Assembly: GCA_032358165.1 (NCBI GenBank)
Contig: JAALGY010000043.1
Coordinates: 1,178,001 to 1,242,000, forward strand
DNA: 64,000 nucleotides
Direction of reading: 5' to 3'
From: Diplosphaera chodatii
Lineage: Eukaryota; Chlorophyta; Trebouxiophyceae; Prasiolales; Stichococcaceae
Shown here: positions 33,822 through 45,220 of the stretch, piece after piece
How the letters are laid out: each line of letters begins with the position of its first letter
Numbering within the stretch: position 1 is the first letter of the stretch
The notes under the pieces: generated by a model
Seen by the model: the letters and a program-made list of their open reading frames with translations, nothing else
What the model was told of the DNA's origin: nothing
Databases searched by the model: none
Program-made: the position numbers and the translations under genes

Positions 33822-34533
33822 GTGCTGACATCAGTAGATGTGTGTCTCAGCCTGGCTTGACTTTGTGTAATACCAGGGTATCAGGCAAACACGCACAAAA
33901 CTGTCTTTCACATCCCACAGCTTAGATGCTTCACGACATGCAACCCATCGATCACCCCTCTTCGTCCTGTCAATCCTCAATCTACAGCAGCCTGAGATCG
34001 CGAACGTGGTGGGGTGACGTCGCACCTTCCAATGGCCTTCGCAGATCCGCTAGGTGGCTACTGTGAACCCCGCGGTGCTGAGAAGGTCGCTGTATTCCGT
34101 TAGTCGCGTGCAACAACATTACGCCGAACAAAGGCAGATCAACTCACCAGCACCAGCGACCGCCGCACCAGCTGCAGTTCACGCATCAAGTTTGCACTGC
34201 ACACAAGCACCAGGTGAGGTGCAGTCATGTAAGGAGCAACGTCGACAGCCAGCGATTGCTTACAAGTAAATTGTAGTTCACGAATCAACCTATAGTGGGT
34301 CTGCATCGCAACAGGAGATTTGACTGCGTGGTTCTGCATGCATGTGTGTGCTGATCGTGGCAACGTGCATCACCAGCAATCTTCATGCTGCGACTGTGTT
34401 GCTGCCGACACTGCACAAGTTTACAGTAGTGTCAGTCAGCCTCCATGAGGTGCAACGGAGCTTAACACGACGCTCGATGCACTTCAACTAAGGTATGTCC
34501 GTTGTGCAGGACTGACTCAACACACCAGCAACC
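33822..34533. other. Intergenic region, 0.7 kb
   Basis: RPL11 3' UTR followed by the promoter and 5' UTR of the first NTF2-like gene. Relatively A+T-rich and CA-rich. No gene recognised in it. Confidence 0.4.
33866..33870 (+). promoter_or_regulatory. Candidate polyadenylation signal of RPL11
   Basis: TGTAA, the standard polyadenylation signal of chlorophyte algae, lies 45 bases after the RPL11 stop codon. The motif is short, so this rests on its position. Confidence 0.5.
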
Positions 34534-36532
34534 ATGGTGATGAAGACGGACTACGAGAAGAAGCTGCTGGACGCGTCCAAGACCTTTGATAGCGCGATCA
34601 GCAAGAAGGATGTGTCGCCGCTGTCAAGCCTGCTGGCCAAGGATGCCATCCTGCACCACGGTGCGTGTCACAAGTCATTGGTTTGCCTCGTCTGTTTTCC
34701 GCGATGTTTGCCATGCGGATTGTCTACCATGCTAATATGCCACTGAATGTGTCAGCGTGTGCAGTTTCTTGTTCCGTTGTAAACGTCCTGTCCCACACTG
34801 AGATGCCATGCATGCACAGATGGCATCACCAGGGGCGATGACATCACCGGCAGCGACAACATCCTGAAGTGGCTGCAGAGCTACCCCGACCAGTACGAGT
34901 ACAAGTCTCACGAGGTCATCGCAGGCGCAGTGGACGAGCAGAACAAGTCTGCATTCAGCTTCTTTTTGGACCAGGTGGGCACAGATGTTTGGCAGTTGAC
35001 CACCGTTTGCTTGCCATGCAGCTTGGCATCGTTTGCTGTGTGATAGCAGACCCTTGTGCATTTGTGCAATCAAGTTCTGAGACCAACGGGCAGTGACTGC
35101 CGTCTGCAGGGTGTGAAGCCGTCTGGCTCAGACACGCCAAGCACCGACACGGTCGGTGAGCAGTTGGCGAGTTTTGAGAAGCACGACTAGGCACTTCCTT
35201 GTGTCTCCAAGTAATGATAAGTACACCACGTTTCGATGTTGTTCCGTGCATATAACTTCATGTGTTGTCTTGACAGGCATCTGGCACCACGTGTTCGACA
35301 GCAGCGACAAGATCAAGGAGATCTGGTTCCTGCGTCAGCTGTCTCACGATGAGCTGGAGTCAAAGGCAAGTATTCGTTTGTGCACAGCAGCATGTCGAGA
35401 CAGCCTGTGACCTGCGTGTGCTGACATGCTTGTTGGCAAGGAGCTAGCATGAAACAAGTCAAGCTGTGATGTTGCAGATGAAGGAGAAGCCGTCCCAGAA
35501 GAGCTACGACTGGTCCAAGTTCAAGGGCTCCAGCGAGGGCCCATCTGAGGAGCGCTCCAAGCAGCACGACAAGGTGCGCATGCCTCTGCTTTGCAACCTG
35601 TCAGTGCCTGCCTTGCAAGCCTGCCATCCTCATCATGTGTGCTGTCTGCTTCTGTTGCCTGTCCTCGTGTCATGCTGAAAGCCGCTTCACATCGCCTGTC
35701 AGGCCGCAAACGCCTTCAACGACATCTGGCGCACCGGAGACCCGTCGTCTGCCAAGGACATTATGACGGACGATGTCACCATCGTGAGCAGCTGCTCGCA
35801 AGGCTGTTGCGCTGTGATTTGCAGAGGGTAGCAGCACTGTGCAGTGGCCACAGCAAATTCTTACACTGTGCTGGTCACTGTTTGCAGTACGACCCAGTGC
35901 TGGGCCATGAGACGAAGGGCCGCAGCGAGTTCGAGAACATGATTAACGGCTTCAGTAAGGTGTGATATGTTACTGCGACCCAGGATGCTCTTGTACTACC
36001 GTATCTTGTCAAGATTCTCATTCACTGAGTGTTCAAAAGCTGATCGATCAAAAACTGATCGAGCTTCCCTACTACAGAGTTGGCAGACGAAGAAGAACGA
36101 GTCGTCGGTTGCAGTCAGCGCGGGTGACAAGGCCTTCATCTGGTGCGCAATTGCTGTGCAGTTTATGGTCACATTACTGCTCTCGTTGGGCTGCTAAATG
36201 GCCTTGCAGTAATACCCGTGGCACAAGTGATGGCATCCTGTTGCCTCTGCAGGTGGCTGAACTCCGGCTCCTCCAAGGACAGTGGCGAGGAGGACACCCT
36301 GTACGGCCTGAACATGCTGGTTTTCAACGATGAGGTGCGCCATTGCGTTGCGCTGTCCAAGATGGTATCAAAGCGAGTTGATCGAGCCAACTCTGTAATT
36401 CAAGTACGGCTATGACACAAGCACACACATGTCTTGCAGGGCAAGATCACTGATGCCATCAGCTTCCGCCAGCCCACCAAGGGCGAGAGCCACAAGCTGC
36501 TGAAGGACCCGGTCAAGAAGCAGGGTGCCTAG
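34534..36532 (+). CDS. Two-domain NTF2/SnoaL-like protein, copy A
   Basis: Nine short exons starting in a good context (CAACCATGG at 34534): MVMKTDYEKKLLDASKTFDS. The first half reads LLAKDAILHHDGITRGDDIT, LKWLQSYPDQYEYKSHEVIA, SAFSFFLDQGVKPSG, VGIWHHVFDSSDKIKEIWFL. The second half repeats the same plan: AANAFNDIWRTGDPSSAKDI, DDVTIYDPVLGHETKGRSEF, GDKAFIWWLNSG, DTLYGLNMLVFNDEGKITDA, ISFRQPTKGESHKLLK. Each half fits the cone-shaped NTF2-like/SnoaL fold (helices, then a curved sheet whose last strand reads like 'G.I.....FR'). No signal peptide is seen, so it is probably cytosolic. The fold call is by pattern, not homology search; substrate and role unknown. It is followed immediately by a diverged paralogue on the same strand. 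Confidence 0.8.
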
Positions 36533-37160
36533 GTGCCCGGCTGTTGCTGGTGTTGACTGATTTTGTCTCGATGTCACTACATGAAGCTCGGTGGAGGGTT
36601 GTGCTGCAGTTGATTCACTGCAAACATTTGTTTGATCATATACCATGGTCACCCCGTTCACTCTGCTCTGCAACTTTGCTACCTAAGCTAGCCATACGAT
36701 TGTAAGATAAAGCAACCCTGACCGCATGCCAGCTCGCAACACCATACATAGCTAGGATGTCAAACTTCCTTGAAGTTCTCCTGCTTGTCTGGTTGCCGGT
36801 TGTACTTCCATTTGGTGCCGCCTCTGCCAATACCGGCGGTGGAATCTTGCCACGGAACCCTCAGCTGCTGTCTGACTTCGATGTCGACAAGGCCTCAGCT
36901 TCGATCATGCAATGCTGACACTGTCTCCGACATCAACATGGTAGCATAAATACACTTGTTAAGCGTTTCAATGTTGCGGTGTTTCCTCCCTCAACTGCGA
37001 AGTGGCATCCGTCACTGCAGTGCACCATTCAACCTGCAGCATCCTGCGGCGGGATCAAAGCAGTGGCTGAAGATGGCTGCGACTGCATCGACGGTGCGTG
37101 CAGCTACCCGTGGCAATCTGCTTGCCCCGCCAGCATGAAACAGGGCTACCTGCCTGAGAG
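36533..37160. other. Intergenic region between the tandem paralogues
   Basis: 628 bases holding the 3' UTR of copy A and the promoter of copy B. A TGTAA lies at 36701. Part of the right side may be transcribed 5' UTR or an unrecognised first exon of copy B. Confidence 0.35.
36701..36705 (+). promoter_or_regulatory. Candidate polyadenylation signal of NTF2-like copy A
   Basis: TGTAA 169 bases after the stop codon of copy A, in A+T-rich DNA. Assigned by position and the known chlorophyte signal only. Confidence 0.4.
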
Positions 37161-39495
37161 ATGGTGTCAGACACCCTCACAGCGAGACCTGCCATGCCCG
37201 CTGCTGCTGGTTTGGCGGCACCACCTGCTCTTGCAGATCATCGCATGCACATGACTGGTTGCACGTCAATCTTTGAGCGTGGGCAGAAGCTCGAGCAAGT
37301 GAATGCTGTCAGGCCCCATCCGTTCTGGTACTGCCATGCGGCAGTGTGTGGACGTACCAGAAGTGACACGCCAGCCAGTGCGGTGATCATTGTTGTGTGC
37401 ACCACAGCAGGGTGCAGGCTCAGCCGCAGACACGCAGGCACAGCTGGTGGAGCCGACTGTGGCCCTGGACGCCGCGATCAGCCAGCGGGATACCTCGCAG
37501 ATTGCGGCACTTCTGTCGGATGATGTGGTCATTCACCATGGTGAGCCCTTGCCTTTCGGCACCTCCTGCTTTGCCTCTTGCTTCAAGTGTACTATGCGCA
37601 GGCATCTTGCACCTGGAACTGCGGTGCTCTAGGTTTACATATGAGGTGCCTGCACATAACAGCAGATCACAGTGCCTGCAACAGCTGGGCGTTGTTATGC
37701 ACAGCTTCAGTTCTGTGCGCAGATGGCATCACGATGGGGGAGGATGTGAAGGGCAAGGACGCTGCGGTGCGGTGGTTCAAGTCCTACTTCGACCGCTACG
37801 ACTTTGCGTCGCACGACGCTGTTGCAGCCGCTGCTGACGAGGGCACCCGCAGCTCCTTTTCGTTCTACATGGACCAAGTGCCGCTGCTCACGCAACCGTA
37901 TTTGACAGGATACTGCCGCAGCACCCCTTGAGCGTCTGGCCTGCATCTTGAAGCCGCTGCATTACATGCCCTAGCAGTGGTCGGCCAACACCAGTGATGC
38001 CAAGGCCATGCCTGGATGGTAGGGCGTGAAGCACAAGGCTGGCCAGGCTGCTGGCAGCAATGCCCCTGGAGGCGATGTCACAGTTGGCATGTGGCACCAC
38101 CTCTTCGATGACGACTGCAAAATCACAGGTCAGCGCTGTATACCACCTGGACACATCAGCAACAGAGGCACATGATCGCCCAGATATGTGCTGCAGGAGA
38201 GTTTCCTCAAGAGATACGTCTGTCTGTCCTGTATGCACAGGCATGTACTTCATGCGTACGCTGAGCCACGACGAGATGGAGCGCAAGGTGGTTCCTGGAG
38301 AGTCGCTGCTGTCATTTGTCAATGGCTCACACCCAGACACAGCAGCACCTGGCAGAAAGTATGGCGAAGCTCACAGCAAGTGCACTTGTGATTGCAGCTC
38401 AAGGGGGACCTTGATGAGGAGGTGAAGTTCGACCCGCTGAAGTACAAGACCCCAGCGCTGGCCCCCTCGCCAGAGAACCAGAAGCGCCACAGGGCGGCCG
38501 CCCTCGAGTTCGACAACATGTGGCGCACCGGCGACCCTGCGGCCGCGCAGCAGATCCTGGCCGACGATGTCAGCATCGTGAGTCGGCTGCCACACCGCCT
38601 GGTCCTCCGGCCACTTCTTGCATGACAGATGCATGATGCACCTGTGGCACTGATGCGCCCAAGCCTTTCAGCGACGCAGGTGCACTCTGCGCCATGCCAC
38701 GGCATGGCCACCTGATGCGACTTGCGTCAGGGAGTTGCCTGCAGAGTCCTGATACGCCTGCTGTTGTATGTGCAGTACGACCCTGTGCTGGGTCACGAGA
38801 AGCATGGGCGCAAGAGCTTCGAGGAGATGATACGGAAGTTTCCCCAGGTAGGTGGCCCGCAGACAGGCATCATGCGTTGACAAGGCAGGGACGTCCTGCT
38901 TGTTATGTCAAGCTCGTGAGCACTGTGATATGCATTTGACATTCATGTTTGTGCTCCACCACACTAGCTGTCACCTGCAGGAGTGGACCGTCAAGGCGCA
39001 GGAGTCACACATCGCGGCAACGCCTGATGACAAGGCCTTCGTGTGGCACGCGCTGCAGTCATCCTGCCTGTTCAGACTGTCACACAGACACACTCTTATC
39101 TGCAGTGTCATATGCAGCCCACTGTTCATGTACAACGTGGTGCTCAAAACATGTACGACTATTGCAGGTGGCGCAGCACGGGCGAGACTCCAGATGGTGC
39201 TGAGGACACCCTGTGCGTTCCCACTCGCAGTGTCAACCAAGCCACAGCATCATGCTGCTTGGACTGCTGCCATCGTGCAGTGTGGGCTCTGTGTGGCGAC
39301 CAGGAAGCAAGCTATACAACACGTGTTTTCTGGTGTGCTCGTCATGATGAGCTGGCTGTCTGCCCTGCAAACAGGTATGGCATGAACATGCTGGTTTGGG
39401 GCGCTGATGATCGCGTGCACGATGTCATTGGCTTCCGGCAGCTGACCAAGCCCGAGAGCGAACACCTCGTCAAGCCGAGCCGCCAGCGCAACTGA
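37161..39495 (+). CDS. Two-domain NTF2/SnoaL-like protein, copy B
   Basis: Diverged tandem paralogue of copy A. Matching segments: LVEPTVALDAAISQRDTSQI, LLSDDVVIHHDGITMGEDVK, VGMWHHLFDDDCKITGMYFM with RTLSHDEMERK, LEFDNMWRTGDPAAAQQILA, DDVSIYDPVLGHEKHGRKSF, EWTVKAQESHIAATPDDKAF, DTLYGMNMLVWGADDRVHDV, IGFRQLTKPESEHLVKPSRQ. Most introns interrupt the same codons as in copy A (after IHH, after SIYDP-equivalent I, after FVW). Copy B alone has an intron inside the TLYG motif, and copy A alone has one after NDE. The 5' end is uncertain: an ATG at 37161 (MVSDTLTARPAMPAAAGLAA) can be spliced from about 37298 to 37411, giving an Ala-rich N-terminus absent from copy A. The exon around 37870-38045 is also uncertain. 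Function unknown. Confidence 0.75.
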
Positions 39496-39768
39496 GCCTG
39501 CAATGACCTGCTGGCCACTGGCAGCTAGACGAAGAAGCAAGCTTGAAGTTCACTACGAGCAGCGACAAGCTCGGTCGTATGCATATAGAGCGTGGGACAA
39601 ACGGTAGGTTTCAGTTGAATAACAAAGGGCATGACAGTGGCTAGTCAGCGTGCAGTCGTTGAAACGCTGTTGTCAGGACATGCTGGCGATGCTAGCAAAA
39701 GCTGTGTACGCCCACACGCCGCCCATTCCCAGCTCCACCTTCTGGCACACCAGCGTCCCCTGCAGTAT

Positions 39769-39990
39769 CTAATACCGGGCCGCCATCTTCTCCTTCTCCT
39801 TGAAGTTCTCGGCGTACCAGACAATCGCAGCGATTGGCCCCACACACCAGAACGCCATGTTCGGGCCTTTCTCGGTGACGTGCCTCATGACCTTGCTGGG
39901 GAAGTCCTTGACCAGGCCGTTCAGGACGGTGACCTCAAAGGGCGACACGGTGTACACCACCTCCCGCAGGCGCACCGGCACCCTGCCCAT
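39769..39990 (-). CDS. QCR8: Cytochrome bc1 complex subunit 8 (QCR8)
   Basis: Complete 73-residue single-exon protein. It begins MGRVPVRLREVVYTVSPFEV, as plant QCR8 does (a short basic start then VVY.LSPF). It has one membrane helix, MAFWCVGPIAAIVWYAE, followed by the family end ENFKEKEKMAARY-stop. It is the small ubiquinone-binding subunit of mitochondrial complex III in the inner membrane. No cleavable presequence is expected. It ends 273 bases from the stop of NTF2-like copy B, which converges on it. Confidence 0.93.
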   Translation of the reverse strand: MGRVPVRLREVVYTVSPFEVTVLNGLVKDFPSKVMRHVTEKGPNMAFWCVGPIAAIVWYAENFKEKEKMAARY

Positions 39991-40388
39991 CCTTGCTGCT
40001 AGTCAAGGTACCGCGGCCCCAGTCACGGACTCTCAGCTGTGGCGGGTCCGACGCTTGCCAGGTTCCGCGCTCGCCGGTGCCACCGCACGTAGCAGTGCTT
40101 TACACCCTGACGGCCAACGCGGACTCAATGCTGAGCAGAGGTGCAGAGCAGCAGAGATGTTGAAGCGCTGGAGCTTTGCGCTAGGGCTGGTAAAACCCTG
40201 AAGTGTGGCGGGAATTTGGCGGCAACACCCAACAGGATGCCAGGCTTCAAAGGGTCGGAGTTACAAGGGCTGCAACTTTGTTGTCGAGATTGCAGAGCCA
40301 AGGAACATGATCAGAAAGTGTTGTCATGAATATACTTGCACTTTCTGGCAACAACTACCGACTTGGTACCTTCGTCTGCTGCTGACCA
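39991..40388. other. Intergenic region, 0.4 kb
   Basis: QCR8 promoter region and 3' UTR of the SUMO E1 subunit gene, both minus strand. Nothing else recognised. Confidence 0.4.
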
Positions 40389-41975
40389 TCATGCATCCGG
40401 CGGCTGCGTGCATTCTATCTGCCCGACACCAGATGACAAGCTGTAGAACAGCCAGTTGTTGACGGGGGCGCCCTTGTGGGAGATGGACTTCAGCACCTCG
40501 TTGGCCAGCAGTCCTCCCATGACAGCATTCACCGCTGGCAGCTCCCGGTCACTGAGGGCATATGCTGATGCTGCCTGCACAGTCCTGTCTCCGTCTGTGC
40601 CTGCTGCTGCCGCAGTCTCTCGAGCGGTCTGCTCAAGCGCCGCCGCGTCCTGCTGCTTTGGCAGCTGCCACTGATGGGCTGCCTCGTACGCAGCAACCAC
40701 TGCAGGAGGGCAGTGATCAGCAGCTCAGCGGCAGCAATGCCGTGACGCTGACAAGCAACTCTCAAGATGAGCAGGCTTGGGCGGCACATGCAGGCGAGCA
40801 GCCAGACGCCTACCTCGCAGCCCGTAGTACAGCTCGTGGGTGCGCTTTGGGCGCAGGCTGCCCCAGGGCGCCCGCAGCGCCTCCGCCATGCTGCAGAACT
40901 GCGCCGTCAGCTGCCCCGCCTTGGGCTTGCCGTCCTGCTTCTCCTGCAACCAGCGGAGCAACCTGAGCTTTGTGGACGTTGCAGAACGCAACCTATGATG
41001 CAATCTCTGCCAGCATATCTGGTTGAAAGGCGTGGCTCCAACATGGGTGCTGGTGCAGATGCCTGAATACTTACCGTAGAGGCAAAGCTGTGGGTCTGCA
41101 GGTCAACAAAGAAGAAGCTGCAAGCGCCGCGGCTGGCGGCACCGAAGAATGCGATGCTCAGCTGCCGACACACCTCGTCCCATCGCTGCAGCAGTGCTAG
41201 TGACGGACTGACCAGCAGCACCACATCGTAGCTGGCAACGCTGCTGGCAGCATCTGCTGACGCAGGTGACCCTGCAACATCCAGGAAGGTAGCTGAGTTG
41301 CCAAAGGAAGGGCTGGATCGCACAACGTGTCCCATGCTGCATGGCTACCGCCCCTGAGCTCACCTGCCACCAATGCCACCCTGACCAGGGGGTTCATCTC
41401 CTGCAGCGCTGCAACGCTGACCTCTGCTACCCTGCACGCAGCATCGCTTGTATGGAATGAGGTGTTTGACATGCATGGCAAGGCTGGCGCCGCACTGCCG
41501 CTGCATGTGCATATCTTGTGACCTACGTCTGGTTGGCTGGGGCGTCTGCTGGCAGCAGGAAGCTGGTGCCTGGCGCGCTGCTGACTGGAGTGTCGTCCAT
41601 GAGTGCGACCAGCCCCGCGCCCGCCAGCACCACATTCTTTGCGACCTGCAGCTGCCCTCAGTAACCTCAACCCGCTGCCAATGGGTCACGCAGTGCTTGA
41701 ACACCGGATGATAAGGGTGATGCGGAGCGCGAACAGCTGTGCGCACCTCAGCAACCAGGCCGCCGCTGCCAGCAATCAGCACCTTGGCTGCGTTCAGCCT
41801 GCATCTCATGGCGTTGCTGTCAGCATGGTGCATGGGATGTTTGCAGTCCGTGGCAAGGGGCTCTAACACTCAGATCCACACGAGTGTACTGTGCTCACCG
41901 CTGCTGTGTGTCCACGCCCCACACACGAATCTGTCGATCATACACTGCCGCTTCTGCCTTAGTGAGCGCCGCCAT
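40389..41975 (-). CDS. SAE1: SUMO-activating enzyme subunit 1 (AOS1/SAE1)
   Basis: Non-catalytic half of the heterodimeric SUMO E1, which with SAE2/UBA2 adenylates SUMO. It starts MAALTKAEAAVYDRQIRVWG followed by VDTQQR, the UBA/ThiF-type opening. Exon 2 is LNAAKVLIAGSGGLVAEV, which begins the nucleotide-binding Rossmann fold, and exon 3 KNVVLAGAGLVALMDDTPVS. Then VAEVSVAALQEMNPLVRVAL, DVVLLVSPSLALLQRWDEVC, RGACSFFFVDLQTHSFAST and WGSLRPKRTHELYYGLR. The last exon contains ELPAVNAVMGGLLANEVLKS and ends GVGQIECTQPPDA-stop. As expected for AOS1 there is no catalytic Cys domain. An in-frame upstream ATG near 42080 exists, but the sequence before 41975 is not conserved in character. Nuclear location expected. 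Confidence 0.93.
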
Positions 41976-42602
41976 GACCGGCAGTCGGTTGTATGTTACA
42001 AGCCCTTGGCAGGGTCGGCTTTGTAGAACGTCGGCAGTTGCCACTCGATCACAGGTCAGCGCTTCTTGTCCAGGGAACAAGGCAATCAGGCGCAGTGCTC
42101 AGCGCATTTGAACACCACACCTTCGCAATGATCGTCTGGAAGTTATGTTAACCGATAGGCTTTCGCATCAGCTGCAAATAAAGTGTGCTCGGGTAGGATC
42201 GGATGCAAACACTTGTAATTGTGAGCCGGCGACTTGTGCAGCCCATGACTTGCCTCCTGGGTCATGTCCATGTGCTGATGGTCTGATAACCTGCACATTG
42301 CACGTTTGCAGCTCGCAGCAGTGTCGGACGTTCGAATGCACGTTCCTATCAACAAAGTCACTACAGGACCCTGACGTTGCCGTAGACCCTCCTGTACATG
42401 AGCACCTGAGCTGACCATCTTGGGGATCGAAGGCAGTGCACGGGACACCTGCGCCAGCGGGGACAGTCCTACAGCGCAGCAAACTGTCAGCATCGCTGAG
42501 CTTCGAGCACTAGCCCTCCCTGCAGGACTCCACCAGCGACCAGCTCTGTGCGTGAGCCGCACCGGCAGGAGTTGCGCTCTGTGACAGCAGCAAGCAGCAG
42601 CC
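41976..42602. promoter_or_regulatory. Divergent intergenic region
   Basis: 627 bases between the ATGs of AOS1 (minus) and YJU2 (plus), expected to hold both promoters and 5' UTRs. No specific element assigned. Confidence 0.4.
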
Positions 42603-44704
42603 ATGGGAGAACGCAAGGTCCTCAACAAGGTACCGGAGCATACTTCTGCTTCCACATCAGAGCATGCCCATTTCCGCGCACCGTTGTGCGGTCTGGGTTG
42701 CTGGCATGTTGCCTTCCGCTCGCAATGTGCATGTTGTAGTGCGCGTGCATCAGTAACATTGATACCCTCACGGCTGCAGTACTACCCGCCGGACTTCGAT
42801 CCGGCGAAGCTGCCCCGCGGGCAGCGCGGCAACAAAGATGCACAGATGAAGGTGGGCTTGTGCATCCGCACGCTGCGCCACAGATTGCATAACCGCACGC
42901 AGGGAGTTTTCTTCTGACCAGTTCTATGCTGTTTCGCCATATGCGTGGCTTCTGATTGTTCAGGTGCGCATGATGCTCGCAATGAGCGTGCGGTGCAGCA
43001 CGTGCGGCAACTACATGTACAAGGGCACCAAGTTCAACATGCGCATGGAGGTGAGCGCCGCGACCAGCTCCCAGCATCCCCCTCGCTCTGCAGCGCCATC
43101 CCGCCTTGCGCTGTGGTGATGCGCGTGTGCACACACGTGGGCCGTAGGCAAGCACACCACACTCCACCCTGGGGCGCAGGACGTGGTGGGCGAGGACTAC
43201 CTGGGCATCCGCATCTTCCGCTTCTACTTCCACTGCAAGAACTGCGGCGCGGAGATCACCATGAAGACGGACCCCAAGAACAGCGACTACGCCATGGAGC
43301 AGGGCGCCACCCGCAACTACGAGCCCTGGCGCGAGAAGGAAAAGGTGCTGCTGCACTCTCCACTTCCTGTATGCCCCTTGACAGCGCCGATACTGCAGCA
43401 TGGCGCGTGACCGGGCGTTCCATAGGCCATTCCAGAGCTTGATGACTGCTCGCGAGCCTGATCGCCTCAGTGCACGGCAGCAGTCGCGGTCACTGCGCTT
43501 GCAACGGCCTGCCCGTGCCCGCAGACGGTGAGCGAGGCGGTGGCGGCGCGGGAGGAGGAGGAGCGGGGCAACGCGATGAAGGCGCTGGAGAACCGCACCC
43601 TGGACTCCAAGAAGGAGATGGACATCATGGACGCGCTGGAGGAGCTCATGGTGCGCGCCTGCCCAGGGTTTAGGGTCCAGGACTGGGGCCCTCCCAGCTC
43701 ACAGTGGATGCAGGCGCCGGCCTGCAGCGTGACGATGCGCCGACCGCCACGCCGCATGCCTGAACTTTGCACCACTGGGGATCCTGCCGTGTACGGCAGC
43801 AAGAAGCCCAGCTGTGTCCGCCACCAGGCCGCAGTGCACATCAGCCTCCTGGATGTGGCCCTCCAGTGTGGGCGCTGTCGTGCTGCAGGCCGTCAAGGGG
43901 CAGCACAACAAGGTCAGCGCGGAGGAGGCGATCGCGGCCATCAAGCGGCAGGGCGACGACGACGCCGACGCGCTGAGCGCGCAGGACGAGGAGATCATCG
44001 CCCAGCTGTTTAGCCAGCGCGCCACGCAGGTGTGTGCGCACCACCCTCCTGTATTGCCAGGGGGCTTGCGAACAATTGTACTTGCACTCCTCGGTGGATG
44101 TCCAGTGTAGCTTATCTTCAGGCCTCATGGAGTTTTGGGGTCTCGGCAGTCATATTCGTGTCAAGCAGAACCAGCAGTGCAGAGTCTGCTGCCTGTGTTG
44201 CCTCTCAGTTTTCCCAAAGGTTAACGTCTGCTGCCATACAAGGTGAAGCGCTTGGACGAGTCAGAGGCCAGCGCCGCAGTGCTGGACGGCAGCAGCGCCG
44301 CTGTGCAGCTGAACGAGCACTGGGACGGCGGCGCCGGCGCATCAGCAGCAGCGGAGGCAGCCCAGAAACAGCCGGCAAAGCCGCCGCCGGAGCAGAAACC
44401 GCCAGTCGCTCCGCGGCTGGCCGTGCGCCCCAGATTCGCGGTCAAACCAAAGCAGGTGGCAGCAGGGGCGAAAGCAGACGGGCAGAACGGCGCTGCACCA
44501 GCAGGCAGTGCCGGCAGCGGAGCGGGCGGCGCGCCACAGCAGGCGTCAAAGCGACCAGCGGAGGGGCAGGGCGCCGATGGGGCGAAGCCTGCAGCCAAGC
44601 GGCCGGCTGTGATGGCATCAGCAGGCGGCAGCCCAGGCAGCAGCGGGGGTGGTTTGCCGGGGTTGCTGGGGGACTATGGAAGCGATGATAGCAAAAGTTC
44701 GTGA
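42603..44704 (+). CDS. YJU2: Splicing factor YJU2 (CWC16 / CCDC94 family)
   Basis: Pre-mRNA splicing factor that acts at the first catalytic step with the NineTeen complex. Exon 1 is MGERKVLNK (42603-42629), and exon 2 [20 protein letters not shown] is the invariant family N-terminus that reaches the branch site. Exon 3 has the first zinc pair, [17 protein letters not shown], and exon 4 the second, [18 protein letters not shown], then [20 protein letters not shown]. Helical segments follow: [54 protein letters not shown]. The C-terminal exon (44243-44704) is Ala/Gly/Pro/Lys-rich with a run of basic residues, [16 protein letters not shown], and ends [13 protein letters not shown]. All diagnostic Cys are present. 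The low-complexity tail is longer than in yeast. Confidence 0.96.
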
Positions 44705-45220
44705 AGTGTTACACAGAGTCCACAAAGTTGAGTTGGTGACCCCAGATGCTCTGATCAGATGAAACAGCAATCTATCGTGCAGCGCACTCATGGTGACAAA
44801 TGCTGTAGTGCGCCAGAGATGCAAACCCCTGCCGATCACGACCTTCATCAAACTCCCACAAACCAACCTCAGTTGACATCACATAAATCAATGTTGAGGC
44901 AGGTGACAACGACCTTTGTTGGAAACTCTCCGACATGCACAGAACTTGACCAAGTGCAACACACGCTTCCCTTTGAGCGTGAGTCCCCTCAACAGAATGC
45001 TTAGCACCACCATGTGCTTCAACCAGAACAAAATTAGAAGTCATACATACGATACCTGCCTGTCGCCTATGCATGTACAGTAGTAGGCGCACCGCTTGCC
45101 TGAAGTTGCTGCACGTTCCCTCTGTGCAATTATGCATCTGAGTTCACTTCGTCGTATGCTGTGGTGGCTGATCAGGGGAGTGCCAATGGTGTTCTCCGTG
45201 CGCCACCCTCACATGTTGCC
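44705..45220. other. Convergent intergenic region
   Basis: 516 bases between the stop codons of YJU2 (plus) and the patatin-like gene (minus); two 3' UTRs. No RNA gene or repeat recognised. Confidence 0.4.
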
